NCBI GenBank assembly: GCA_947095535.1
Contig: OX352772.1
Location: 97,212,934 to 97,276,933 of the forward strand
Length of the DNA: 64,000 nt
Source of the DNA: Poecilobothrus nobilitatus
Taxonomy: Eukaryota; Arthropoda; Insecta; Diptera; Dolichopodidae
Direction of reading: 5' to 3'
Numbering within the stretch: position 1 is the first letter of the stretch; every line of letters starts with the position of its first letter. Shown piece by piece: positions 44,331 to 55,892 of the stretch. The notes under the pieces were generated by a model that worked only from the letters and a program-made list of their open reading frames with translations, did not search any database and was not told the DNA's origin. The position numbers and the translations under genes were made by a program.

Positions 44331-44899
44331 ATTTTAATAATTTTGGCATTTCACCTTCATTAATTGAGGCGTTAATTAGATTGCGGATGCTATCAATTAG
44401 TTCGTCTTTACAGTATTTAATTACTTTAGTTTGTATATTGTCATTTTCTGCAGAATTTGTGTTACTCAGTTTATCTATCAATTTTTTTGTTTTGTATAGT
44501 GATATGGGTTTTAATTTTAATCTTTCTTTCTTTTGAACTAATTATATGATCATCAAAGAATTCATTATGGTGTTTAGTATTTTTACATATAATATTTTTA
44601 ATATATTTCCAAGTTTGTTTTGTATCACCTTTCGAAATTATTTTGATCGTACAGTTTTTGTTTTTTCCGTTTGATTGATGTGTATTTGTTTAGTCAAGAT
44701 TTGTATGTACTGCGAACATATTCGTTTTCATAATTTTGTATATGTTTCCTATGCCAATAATTTTTAATATTTTTTATTCTAGCACATTCAGTATCATACC
44801 ATTTTGGGATTTCGTTTGTCTTTTTTGGCACAGTTTTTTCACAATTGGCAGCCCTGGCAAAATTTTGTAAAGTTTGAACTATTGAGAGGATATTGTGTT

Positions 44900-45560
44900 G
44901 ACATTATTATTTTGAGTGACAATTGGATAATTTCTTAGTTTTTGTTTTATTGTTTTGACATTTATCATCGGAAATTTCTGTGTTCAAGTAATATTTAATT
45001 TAGATTGTGGATTGTTTGTAATTATATGATCTACGCACGATCTTCAGGACGGCCGGGTTACAGAAAAATCACAAAAGAAAAATCCATTGCTTTCAACTAT
45101 AGTTTTGTAAACTTCTACATCAGGATTATTTTCATTTATTATATTATAATTGAAATCACCAAATATACATATATCGGAATTACTAACCTTAAATAAATGC
45201 AATCCCAGTAAATCATTAAATCTATTTGATAATTCTTTATTTATTTCAAGTGGTCGATAAATATAGCTAATATTTATTATTTTTTTATTGAGTTTTACGT
45301 AAACATTTATGATACTATTATATTCGTCGCAAAATACTTCATTAACAGTGTAGTCCAGCGAATTATCAATAAGTATTGAAGCACCTCCACCTCGGCGTTT
45401 TTTCCTAACTGAACATACAGATTTATAGTTAGATATTTTAAATGTTCCAATTTCATGTTCAGTGTTATAATTATTTCATCCATCTTATTTTTTAAACTTC
45501 TTACATTCATATACATAATTTTTAGTGAACTAGTGTTTTTAAATACAACCTGTTTCATAA
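44900..45560 (-). pseudogene. LINE A endonuclease (APE type) remnant
   Basis: It starts with LKIMYMNVRSLKNKMDEI (45307-45558). It reaches ICIFGDFNYN with the catalytic GDFN at 45149-45160, then a CVDHI block near 45030, the D-H motif. Several frame breaks. Confidence 0.75.
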
Positions 45561-45589
45561 TTACAATAATTTTACATGAGTTTGGATTG

Positions 45590-46206
45590 GTAAAATACAG
45601 TCTTCATTATACATTTAAATTACTTTCAACAAATACTTGTTTAACCTTACTATTTTCAGTTTTTCGAATGAACAATTTACCATCCTTCACCCATGCATAT
45701 TTTATTGTATTTTATATTTTTGTATATAAAATTAAAGTAAGAAGTAAAGGATTCATTTATAAATATTGGTTTACATATTTTCTTTGTTTGAATGTTCATG
45801 TTTTCAGATTCTTCAACATTATCTATGTTTTCACAATCTACAACATTGTTTACCCGATTCAAAGATTGACATATCCAAAATTTGTTTGCGTTTTTTTTCC
45901 AATATTTTGTTTTTTATTTCTAGGTTACTGAATTTAACTATGATATTTGGTACCTCACCTGAATTTTTTGAGTTTTGTTTCCCTCTATAACAGCACTTCA
46001 TATCAGTGCTTGTTCACAACTGATGTAATAATTTCGTTTGGTCCAAGATCTAGCATTTCAATTCCGCTAAATTCAAGCACATCTTTTTTGCGTTCTTGCT
46101 TAAGCTTTTGTATTTCTATAAAATTATCGTCAAAAATTATTCCAAAAAAAAATGCCAAAAAAAAAATTCCAAAATATTGCAAAAAACTACACAAAATGAA
46201 ATACAT
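45590..46206 (-). pseudogene. LINE A ORF1 (nucleic-acid binding protein) remnant
   Basis: 46003-46206 has a basic, helical IEIQKLKQERKKDVLEFSGI block typical of the coiled coil and conserved turn of LINE ORF1. Then, in other frames, NIIVKFSNLETKNKILEKKR. 45677-45862 and its neighbour frame hold a FINESFTSYFNFIYKNIKYN block, followed out of frame by DGKLFIRKTENSKVKQV. This is the order of the ORF1 C-terminal domain (an INE.LT..N.......W..G...R motif). Broken by several frameshifts. Confidence 0.65.
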
Positions 46207-46210
46207 ATAT

Positions 46211-46799
46211 ATTTTTTGTGATTGACGACAAAGTTTTTTAGCAAGCTTTTATAACTTCAAACTTTAAAAATTTGATTAGTGAGAGCGGGAGTCTCTACTG
46301 TGGGAAAATGAAAGCGCAGATTTGGGGACGCTTAGCCCCAATTATTTTTAATTCTTTTATTTAAGAATTTTAAATTTAGTTACAAAATCAGAACTACACG
46401 CCTTTTACAGAATATGTATAAATGTAAATATTTGAGATTCTGAATTAGGAGCTATTTTAAAGTTGAAATCAAAATCAGAGTTATACGCTTTTTCCAGAAT
46501 TTTTTTATATATGTATATGTGAGATTCTGAGATTAGGAGAGATATAGTTGGTTTCAAAATTAGGGTTTCAATAATAATTTAGGTCCCACTATTTTAATTG
46601 CCTTGTTGTTGAAATGTGTATCTAAAAAGATGTTAAGAGCGATTTAACAGTTGGTTGGTTATAAAATAATAGAATAATTTGTTTAGCGTGTGTTTTTAGC
46701 GCTATTTAAAATGCTTCCCATCAATTTTTGAATTTTTTTTTGTGGAATTTTTTTTTTTGAATTATGTAAATGGGATTTTGGAAATGGAATTGTTTTTTT
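46211..46799. other. Spacer upstream of LINE A
   Basis: Contains a repeated AGATTCTGARTTAGGAG motif at about 46435 and 46522, suggesting a local duplication of roughly 87 bp with divergence. No gene recognised. Confidence 0.4.
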
Positions 46800-47320
46800 G
46801 GAATTTCGTACCCAACCCAAAAAAAAACACAATGCTGTTAAATCTCGCGGAAAGTAGTAACTTTTATATCCGACCTGACATTCCAGGAGAATCTCTACAG
46901 AACTCAACAGTTTTAAACATTCTGGACATCAAGTTAATTCAAATATTGACTTGGTCAAATCATATTTTTGGCATAGCTAAAGATCCTGCTAAATGTTTAT
47001 ATTTCTTGTACAGCTGTAAAGCTTACTTTTCTTCAACCGTAATTCTCAATAACTTAAAATTTACATTATGACGAAAATCGGGTACAATACACATATTTGG
47101 GCAAGACCTCCCCGAACAGCGCTAGCTTATTTCGACAAAGTGTAAATAGAACTATATGTCTTATTGACGACCCCAATGTTACTAAAACGCTCACTCTATT
47201 TTGCCGTCGCCGTACTGTTGGTTCATTGTCGCTGTTTTATAGATACTTTGCATAGGTAAACACCTATTCTAAAGAAAAAGTGACTTTCTATATTTCCGGC
47301 GTTCCTTGTAAAAACAAAAT
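46800..47320 (+). pseudogene. Family-3 LINE, ORF2 C-terminal fragment
   Basis: KKNTMLLNLAES...FYIRPDIPGES, then LNILDIKLIQILTWSNHIFG and CLYFLYSCKAYFSS (frame ending at 47071). A frame change follows, then YNTHIWARPPRTALAYFDKV, RTICLIDDPNVTKTL and VGSLSLFYRYFA. This is the post-RT region of family 3, longer than in the nested copy at 38.1 kb. Confidence 0.7.
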
Positions 47321-48213
47321 AAATATATTATGGGAGTACTGCAATTTAGATAAATAAAAATGTATCGACACTAGTAAGATTTTTGTTTATTAACTCGAGG
47401 CAGCTGGAAATTAAATACAATTATAAATACATTTGGGTAAGAATATTTGAGATTATTAAAAAAAAAAAGGCGACTCTGTAATTTTTCAAAAAAATTGATG
47501 ATCTAAAGTTGCGGAATAGATCATTTTAATTTCTTTATTCCTTTTATTAGTTTTTCAATTAATTTTTTTTTAATAATGTCTAATTTCGTAGTTTGTCTTC
47601 TAATAATTTTAATAATAATGTTAATGTTAGTTTTATTGATGTTGATAAATTTTGAGTGACAGTATAATTTTTTGCTAATTGTTATAGTATTGATTTAATC
47701 TCTACAAAATATTTTTCTGTAGTTTATCAGAACATTAGAAGTTTTAGAAAAAATTTTGATAATTATCTTGCGTACTTATTAACTCTTGTTATATTTCCAG
47801 ATATTATTTATTTAATTGAATACGTATATATGATACTTAAAAAAATTGATTATCATATTTCTAATTTTATTATTTATTTATTTATATTATTTATTTATGA
47901 GCTCATATAGATTATGAAGCTTTATAATTTATTTAAAAAAAAAAATGTTCAATTTAAAATTAAAATTAAATAGTAAATTCATATACTCGAAATGTGTAAA
48001 GTATTAACAAAATAATTTAAAAATAAAAAAAAAACAAATCAAAACTAATTGGTAGATAATATTCAATAGTAAATTTAAAAACTAGTTTAACGTAGTATTA
48101 TAACAAGTAAGATCATAATTCAGATAAGACAATATTATTGAACTGTTGTTGCAATTAAAATGTAATTATAAAAATATTAAAAAAACAAAACAAAACATTC
48201 AAAAAATTAAAAG
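47321..48213. other. AT-rich spacer before the array
   Basis: A-runs, TTATTTATTTATATTATTTA tracts and nothing coding. Confidence 0.5.
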
Positions 48214-48264
48214 TAATATTAATAATTAAACAAGGTAGAATGTAAACCAACGGTTTTTAAAAGC

Positions 48265-49522
48265 GCACATTTCCAAAACTCAATATAGAATTCTCAAAAC
48301 TCAATACAGAACTGTTTAGAATTGTGACTTGCACAAAAATTTGGAAATTTCATATTATAAGAAAAAACTTGAAAATAGGACATTTTTGAAATTTTGAGGG
48401 GCCGTAAGTCCGGAATCCTATATAACTAAGAAAAGCCGTTAACACACATAAAAATATATTATTAAACCTTTAATTTTCATGTCTTGCCGAAGAAAAATTT
48501 TTACAGGTGCCTAAGTTACAGGTGTCTAAAAATAGCAAATTTTCAATTTTTGAGACGTAATAACTCTTAAAAAAGGCGCGCTACCAAAAAATTTTCTGAG
48601 GAAATTATACTAATTCTAAAAGTTATTTCTTGTCTTAAAATTTCAGGTTCCTATCTAAAGGCGTGCCGGAGTTATGAAAAAAGAAATTTCATGCAAAATG
48701 TGGTTTACACATAACGGTAAATTTAAATAGTAAATTACAAAATATTACATAATTTTGATATTGTTTTATATAGATAATAAAATTTTCGATCTTCTGGCGG
48801 TTTTAGATTGCTAAACTATTACGCAGAGCCTGAGATATATACATCTGAAAATGGGGCTTTTTCGCAATTTTGGAACCCTTTATAACTAAAATAAACCTTT
48901 AACACACGTAAAAATATAGTACTGTAGCTTTAATTTTTATCTCTTGTAGAAGTAAAATGTGTACGGGTTCTTAAGTTACAGGTGTTTAAAAATAGCAAAT
49001 TTTCAATTTTTGAGCCCAAATAGCTCATAAACAGGGGGTGGTCCAAAAAAATTTTCTCAGCAAACTTACACTAATTCTAAAAGTTCTTTCTTGCCTCAAA
49101 ATTTCAAACCTCTATCTAAAAGCGTGCCGGAGTTATGAAAGTAGAAAAATCATGTAAAATTTGGTTTTCACATAACGGTAAATTTAAATACTAAATTTAA
49201 AAAAATTGTATAATTTTTATATTAATTTACAAATTTAAAAAAAATACCTGTCGAATAACGTTTTCAGATTGAAAAAATCTTAAGCAGAACATAAGATATA
49301 TGCATTTAAAAATAGGGCTTTTTTAAAGTTTGAGGGGCTGTAGCTCCGTAATGGATGGGGCTACATGAAAAAGTTGTTCCACAAAATTATTTTTTTTATT
49401 AGACCTATCCATGGTTAAAATTTTTTTTCTCTATCTTTAACGGTGTAGAAGTTTTGTAAACAGACGGACGGACAGAATGAAACTAATAAGCACATTTTTT
49501 CAAAATTTTTTTGGAAATGTGC
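48265..49522. mobile_element. Repeat family D element, array unit 1
   Basis: Bounded by a perfect 14-bp terminal inverted repeat, GCACATTTCCAAAA at the left and TTTTGGAAATGTGC at the right, hence a likely non-autonomous DNA element. Internally two ~458-bp units are recognisable (CAGGTGTYTAAAAATAGCAA at about 48520 and 48980; GTGCCGGAGTTATGA in each), with a partial third at 49320. A GACGGACGGACAG microsatellite lies near the right end (49462). No coding. Confidence 0.75.
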
Positions 49523-49559
49523 TAAAAAAAATTATAATACAAAATAACTAATAATAATA

Positions 49560-50223
49560 TTTACGACAAGAAATTTAGGAATTGATCTTTGATTTTATTT
49601 TTTATTTGGTTTATTTGAACTCTTTTTCATTTGGTAGCTTGTTGCAATTATTTATTGATGAGTAGAGTATTTAAGTCTATACAGTTTAATTGAGATATTC
49701 TCTACATGTACTTGATTAGCTGTTTTGGTATTGTATGTATGTATCTTACTATAGTGTGTTAATATTGCATTAGTTTTAATTATATTATTTTCTATGTTGT
49801 ATATTTGCAATGCTTGTTTCATTTGAATGTAAAAAACTAATGGTAATATTTCATACTTTTTATGTATCATAGTTGTGGAAGTACGTTTGTTTAAAACATA
49901 TAGACTTTTTATTGCCCTATTTTGAATTTTTTGAAGTGTTTCAATATTTTTTTGGAATGTATTGCCCCATATAGTTATTTTATATGTTATAGTTGAATAG
50001 AATAAGGTGCGAAATATCGAGTTCTTAACTTTATTAGGCACCCTGTCTTTTATTAATTTTAGAACTTCAGCAACACGTCTACCTTTTTTTGCTATGTGAT
50101 TCGATTCATAATTCCATTTGAGTTCTGAATCTATATATAAACTCGAAGATATTTGAATACTTGAACTTCTTTTATTTCTAAACTGTTTATTACTAATTTT
50201 AGATTTTTAGTAAGGTTATACTG
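49560..50223 (-). pseudogene. LINE ORF2 C-terminal fragment, array unit 1
   Basis: 129 codons at 49652-50041: TLFYSTITYKITIWGNTFQK, then IETLQKIQNRAIKSLYVL and EILPLVFYIQMKQALQIYN. Upstream in other frames are EVQVFKYL and ELKWN blocks and a GRRVAEVLKLIKDRV block. This is the post-RT region of a LINE related to LINE A at 43.3-46.2 kb. RT itself is absent. On the minus strand it starts directly after the family R sequence at 50224. Confidence 0.75.
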
Positions 50224-52530
50224 TTTTTATACCCTACACCTAAAGTATAGGGTATATTAACTTTGGTATGGTGTTTGTAACCACCAAAATGAAGCGAGTT
50301 ATGGACATGTATATGGACATGTATATATGGACATGTATATATATCAGCATCGCCTCCTGAGTCGATTTAACGATGTCCGTCCGTCCGTTCGCACGATAAC
50401 TCAAAAACTAATAAAGCTATCTTGATACATTTTATATAGTAGGTTACTAATCACGAAAGGAAGGCTAAGTTCGAATTTGGACAAAATCGGTCTATGGGTT
50501 CGGATTCTGGAAGCTTCCGAATGATTCTGGAGCAAACGAGATTATCTCCAAAACCAAGAAAGATAGAACCTTTAAATTTTGTTCAATGATGTTCCTTCCC
50601 ATTCGATTTATGTCTCTGAAATTTAAGAGGATTTGGTCCATGGGTTTGGATTTTGGAAGCTTCCGAACGAGCCCCAGAGCAAACGAGTATATCTCCACAA
50701 CCAACAAAGATAGAACTTTTATTTTTAGTACAAGAGTGTGCTGTTATGTTTCCTTTTCTATAAAATTGGAAACTGACATTTGAAAGAATTTGAACCATGG
50801 ATTCGTATATAGGAAGCTTCCGAACGAGCCCCAGAGCATATGAGATTATCTCCAAAGTCAACAAAGATAGAACCATAAATTTTTTACAATGATGTTCCTT
50901 CCCGTTCGATTTATGTCTCTGAAATTTAAGAGGATTTGGTCCATGGGTTTGGATTTTGGAAGCTTCCGAACGAGCATCAGAGCAAATGAGTTTATCTCCA
51001 AAACCAACTAAGATATAACCTTTAAATTTGGCAGAGTGGTGTTCTTTCATGTTTTATTTAAGTCTCTGAAATGTGAGAGGATTTGGTTCATGGGTTTTTA
51101 TCTTGGAAGCTTCCTAACGAGCCCCAGAGCAAACGAGTATATCTCCACAACCAACAAAGATATAACTTTTATTTTTAGTACAAGAGTGTGCTGTTATGTT
51201 TCATTTTCTTTAAAATTGAAAACTGACATTTGAAAGAATTTGAACCATGGGTTCGTATTTTGGAAACTTCCGGACGAGCACAAGAGCAACGAGCATATCT
51301 CCAAAAAAAAATTTCTGAAGATAAATATTATATTATACACAATATATACATACATACATAATATTTCTTTCTGTACTCATTGTTTATACATACTTTATGT
51401 ATGTACGCAAGTAACGTCATATTTGTTTACAAAACTTTTTGTTCTTATACATACATATACTTGTATAATACTACTATACTTGTATAATAACTCGTGCCAT
51501 GCGGTGTCTTAATTTACCGTTATGCGAAACTGAATTATTGCAAAATTCTTTAACCCTTTTGAAAATAAGTATGAGTTATTTCAGAAAATTTTTTTTATCG
51601 CCCCCCGTTTAAGAGCTGTAAGGTGTTCAAACTGAAAATTGCCTATTTTTAAACACTTGTACAAATTTTTTAAAAGTAGGTAATACATTAAAATTAAAGC
51701 TCCAACATTATACTTTTATTTCTGTTAGCAACTTTTTTTTATAATATAGGGTTACCTTAAAACTGACGAAAGTGTGACATGATTTTTTCAAATTTTCTAA
51801 CAAATTTCTTTCACGATTTTTAGAATTTTTTTTTACTCGATAATTTAAAATTGTTCAAGATGATGATGAGTACAAAAGTACAAAAAAATGAAAATAAATA
51901 AACAACATAACTGTTGCTTAAAGAATTTTTATTTATATGAACATATCGTATATATCACTGATGAGTGAATGATGAAATAATAAGAGTAGATATATATCCA
52001 TATATATATGTGTATATGTATGTATATAACGGCGTATTTATAAGTGTTTTATTAATTTCTTATTCTATCTTATAATATGAATTGAATATTTTTAAAGAAA
52101 TGAATATAATAATATATTATGTATATGTATGAATACATATTCGTATTTACACACATACATATATTTGATATTTTGTAGTAAGTTTAGTATAAATTAATAT
52201 ACATTTGCCGCTTAGTAATAAATAGTAATAGCATATTTGGAAAAGGTTTGGATTGATAATCGTTAGGTAGTAGATTAGAATTTGCTTTTGAAGAATGTTT
52301 AAACATAGTATAGGTACTTTCAACATACATATGTGCAAAATTAATTTGACGCCCTTAATAGAAAAAAATTTTTTAGCGTACTTTAATGGTCTCAATATGT
52401 TGATCATTTTTTGTAAAGTTCAACTAACCCGATCGGCACAACGATAATTTAAAAAAATTTTAAAATTTTCAAGAAAAAATAAAAAGAACGAAAAAGATTA
52501 TATAGTTGCCCTTGTTAACATTATGCGTAA
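50224..52530. repeat. Dispersed repeat family R, array copies (second at 55636-58395)
   Basis: It starts TTTTTATACCCTACACC with the inverted TATAGGGTATA close by, then TTTGTAACCACC and GTCCGTCCGTCCG, then the satellite block. After that comes the part homologous to 4800-5850 (TTTACCGTTATGCGAAACTG, CCCCCCGTTT, TTTGCCGCTTAGTA). It ends near TAGTTGCCCTTGT, in the second copy followed by ATACCCGTGCG. The satellite thus appears to have grown inside a family R element. Confidence 0.55.
50480..51300. repeat. ~150-bp satellite with 450-bp higher-order period, unit 1
   Basis: The core GGAAGCTTCC (or close variants) followed by GAACGAGC lies at 50509, 50655, 50812, 50958, 51105 and 51262, spaced 146, 157, 146, 147 and 157 bp. 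Monomers three apart are more alike than neighbours, so the period is 450 bp. Each monomer also holds a TATCTCCA-AACCAA block and a TTTGGTTCATGGG-like block. The minus-strand 155-codon frame and plus-strand 65-codon frames exist because 450 is a multiple of three. Confidence 0.9.
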
Positions 52531-53601
52531 CTATTACATTGTTTAAATTTCAGTAAACCGCCTCTTTGATATGTATAATATTAATTTTTGAAGTTTTGAC
52601 CCAAAATAAGACAATAAAAACTATATAAAAAAAAAAATTAAAATAAAGCAAGAAAAAATTTGAAAAACAAAAAAATATAATAAAAAAAAACAACAAAAAA
52701 TAAAAAAATAAACCAAAAAAAAAAAAAAAAAATAAAATCACAAAAAAATATTTTCAAAAAATCAATGTAAAAAAAAAATTTCGTTACCCCAAAATTCGAT
52801 CGGAATAATTTCAAACCTTGCCAGTGCACTTCCCCTATAACTTTACTCATCCATTTTGAATTTCAACCTTGTAGCTTGATTAGTTTCAAAGAAATGCAAT
52901 TGAAAACTTTGCATGGCAGCTATCCTAAAAAACGGTCCAAATATTTTAATTTATTTCTTCCGTCTATAATCTATAATATTCTATAAAACTTTACTTATTT
53001 TACAATAATTATGTAGGTAGTTGTTTGAATGAGATAGCGTGCAAATAACAAATACAATACGAATACATCTATATTATATGATATTACATAATATTATATT
53101 ATATTTATACATTATGATGTAGTTATAGGACAGGTATTTAATGCAAATAAAAGTTTTTGGATTTTGCAAATATTTTTGTTTTGTAGAAAGTTCTGGACTG
53201 AGTTCTTAACGCCAAATTTTAACAAAAAATTTTCATAAATTTACAAAAAAAATTTTAGATTAAAAATTTTTAATTCATACACATTTGTTTGGTAGTGAAG
53301 ATTATTTTTTTTTTCAAAGATTTTTGCACCGTTAGGCGCCCTCATAGGGCTAGGAAAATTTCAATCCCGGAATTAGGGATTGAAAAATGTATGTCCCGCG
53401 GAATCCCTTTTTTATTTTATCAACAATCATATACCATATGAATAAACACTAAATTTTTGTAAATCTTATTATAATATAGAGTAACCTCAGGATGAGGGAA
53501 ATTATAGAACATTATAAAAAGAAATAAAAATTAAAATTCATTTATTTTATAGAAATAATAAAGTTAATTTATTTTACTTTAAAAACATAAAAATGTACAT
53601 T
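52531..53601. other. Unassigned tail of the array unit (second copy at 58396-59472)
   Basis: It contains an A-rich tract (52620-52780), a TGCCAGTGCACTTCCCC block, TTAGGCGCCCTCATAGGGC and ATCCCGGAATTAGGGAT. No coding; the Phe-rich frames are the complement of the A-tract. Confidence 0.6.
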
Positions 53602-53652
53602 TTAATATTAATAATTAAACAAGGTAGAAGTAAACCAACGGTTTTTAAAAGC

Positions 53653-54922
53653 GCACATTTCCAAAACTCAATACAGAATTCTCAAAACTCAATACAGAAC
53701 TGTTTAGAATTGTGACTTGCACAAAAATTTGGAAATTTCATATTATAAGAAAAAAAGTGAAAATAGGACATTTTTGAAATTTTGAGGGGCCGTAAGTCCG
53801 GAATCCTATATAACTAAGAAAAGCCGTTAACACACATAAAAATATATTATTAAACCTTTAATTTTCATGTCTTGCCGAAGAAAAATTTTTACAGGTGCCT
53901 AAGTTACAGGTGTCTAAAAATAGCAAATTTTCAATTTTTGAGACGTAATAACTCTTAAAAAAGGCGCGCTATCAAAAAATTTTCTGAGGAAATTATACTA
54001 ATTCTAAAAGTTATTTCTTGTCTCAAAATTTCAGGTTCCTATCTAAAGTGGTGCCGGAGTTATGAAAAAAGAAATTTCATGCAAAATGTGGTTTTCACAT
54101 AACGGTAAATTTAAATAGTAAATTACAAAATATTACATAATTTTGATATTGTTTTATATAGATAATAAAATTTTCGATCTTCTGGCGGTTTTAGATTGCT
54201 AAACTATTACGCAGAGCCTGAGATATATACATCTGAAAATGGGGCTTTTTCGCAATTTTGGAACCCTTTATAACTAAAATAAACCTTTAACACACGTAAA
54301 AATATAGTACTGTAGCTTTAATTTTTATCTCTTGTAGAAGTAAAATGTGTACGGGTTCCTAAGTTACAGGTGTTTAAAAATAGCAAATTTTCAATTTTTG
54401 AGCCCAAATAGCTCATAAACAGGGGGTGGTCCAAAAAAATTTTCTGAGCAAACTTACACTAATTCTAAAAGTTCTTTCTTGCCTCAAAATTTCAAACCTC
54501 TATCTAAAAGCGTGCCGGAGTTATGAAAGTAGAAAAATCATGTAAAATTTGGTTTTCACATAACGGTAAATTTAAATACTAAATTTAAAAAAATTGTATA
54601 ATTTTTATATTAATTTACAAATTTAAAAAAAATACCTGTCGAATAACGTTTTCAGATTGAAAAAATCTTAAGCAGAACATAAGATATATGCATTTAAAAA
54701 TAGGGCTTTTTTAAAGTTTGAGGGACTGTAGCTCCGTAATGGATGGGGCTACATAAAAAAGTTGTTCCACAAAATTATTTTTTTTATTAGACCTATCCAT
54801 GGTTAAAATTTTTTTTCTCTATCTTTAACGGTGTAGAAGTTTTGTAAACAGACGGACGGACGGACGGACGGACAGAGTGAAACTAATAAGCACATTTTTT
54901 CAAAATTTTTTTGGAAGTGTGC
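53653..54922. mobile_element. Repeat family D element, array unit 2
   Basis: Same termini (right end with one change, GGAAGTGTGC) and internal structure as in unit 1, with an expanded GACG tract at 54851-54871. Confidence 0.75.
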
Positions 54923-54959
54923 TAAAAAAAATTATAATACAAAATAACATATAATAATA

Positions 54960-55635
54960 TTTACGACAAGAAATTTAGGAATTGATCTTTGACTTTATTT
55001 TTTATTTGGTTTATTTGAACTCTTTTTCATTTGGTAGCTTGTTGCAATTATTTATTGATGAGTAGAGTATTTAATTCTATACAGTTTAATTGAGATATTC
55101 TCTACATGTACTTGATTAGCTGTTTTGGTATTGTATGTATGTATCTTACTATTGTGTGTTAAAATTGCATTAGTTTTAATTATATTATTTTCTATGTTGT
55201 ATATTTGCAATGCTTGTTTCATTTGAATGTAAAAAACTAATGGTAATATTTCATACTTTTTATGTATCATAGTTGTGGAAGTACGTTTGTTTAAAACATA
55301 TAGACTTTTTATTGCCCTATTTTGAATTTTTTGAAGTGTTTCAATATTTTTTTGGAATGTATTGCCCCATATAGTTATTTTATATGTTATAGTTGAATAG
55401 AATAAGGTGCGAAATATCGAGTTCTTAACTTTATTAGGCACCCTGTCTTTTATTAATTTTAGAACTTCAGCAACACGTCTACCTTTTTTTGCTATGTGAT
55501 TCGATTCATAATTCCATTTGAGTTCTCGAATAATTCCATTCGAGAATATATAAACTCGAAGATATTTGAATACTTGAACTTCTTTTATTTCTAAACTGTT
55601 TATTACTAATTTTAGATTTTTAGTAAGGTTATACT
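54960..55635 (-). pseudogene. LINE ORF2 C-terminal fragment, array unit 2
   Basis: The 55052-55441 frame differs from the unit-1 copy at two residues (Tyr to Asn, Leu to Ile), showing that the unit duplicated after the LINE fragment decayed. A 13-bp insertion near 55530 adds a second TTCCATTCGAG-like motif upstream. Confidence 0.75.
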
Positions 55636-55892
55636 GTTTTTATACCCTACACCTAAAGTATAGGGTATATTAACTTTGGTATGGTGTTTGTAACCACCAA
55701 AACGAAGCGAGTTATGGACATGTATATGGACATGTATATATGGACATGTATATATATCAGCATCGCCTCCTGAGTCGATTTAACGATGTCCGTCCGTCCG
55801 TTCGCACGATAACTCAAAAACTAATAAAGCTATCTTGATAAATTTTATATAGTAGGTTACTAATCACGAAAGGAAGGCTAAGTTCGAATTTG

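Larger units (their letters stand above)
43340..46210 (-). mobile_element. LINE A (jockey/CR1 superfamily) with ORF1 and ORF2 remnants
   Basis: The most complete LINE layout in the window: ORF1 (about 45590-46206), ORF2 endonuclease (about 44900-45560), linker, RT (43671-44330) and C-terminus (43340-43670). The C-terminal part resembles the LINE fragments repeated in the 48-60 kb array, for example an EVxVFKYL...LKWN block followed by GRR. A deletion inside RT removes motif A: the frame passes from SKIIETFINNQ almost directly to GSSLGPTLF. Confidence 0.8.
48214..53601. repeat. Composite array unit 1 (5,388 bp)
   Basis: It begins TAATATTAATAATTAAAC and ends AAAATGTACATTT just before the next copy of the same start. 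Contents in order: family D inverted-repeat element, LINE 3' fragment (-), 150-bp satellite block with family R sequence, then an unassigned tail including GTTAGGCGCCCTCATAGGGC near 53330. The ORFs across it recur in the next unit at +5,400 to +5,863. Confidence 0.9.

Noticed and set aside
45455..45931. Plus-strand 158-codon hydrophobic protein
   Set aside because: Complement of the LINE A ORF1/endonuclease region; hydrophobicity follows from base composition.
50492..51233. Repeat protein of up to 155 codons with recurring ~50-residue units
   Set aside because: Open on both strands because the satellite period (450 bp) is a multiple of three; no start context or domain, and the same sequence is open in several frames.
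50480..51300. CRISPR-like array
   Set aside because: The spacing is ~150 bp, the whole monomer is repeated rather than a short repeat with unique spacers, and the DNA is eukaryotic.
52550..52850. Phenylalanine-rich frames suggesting membrane proteins
   Set aside because: Complement of a long A-rich tract; not conserved in frame in the second array unit.
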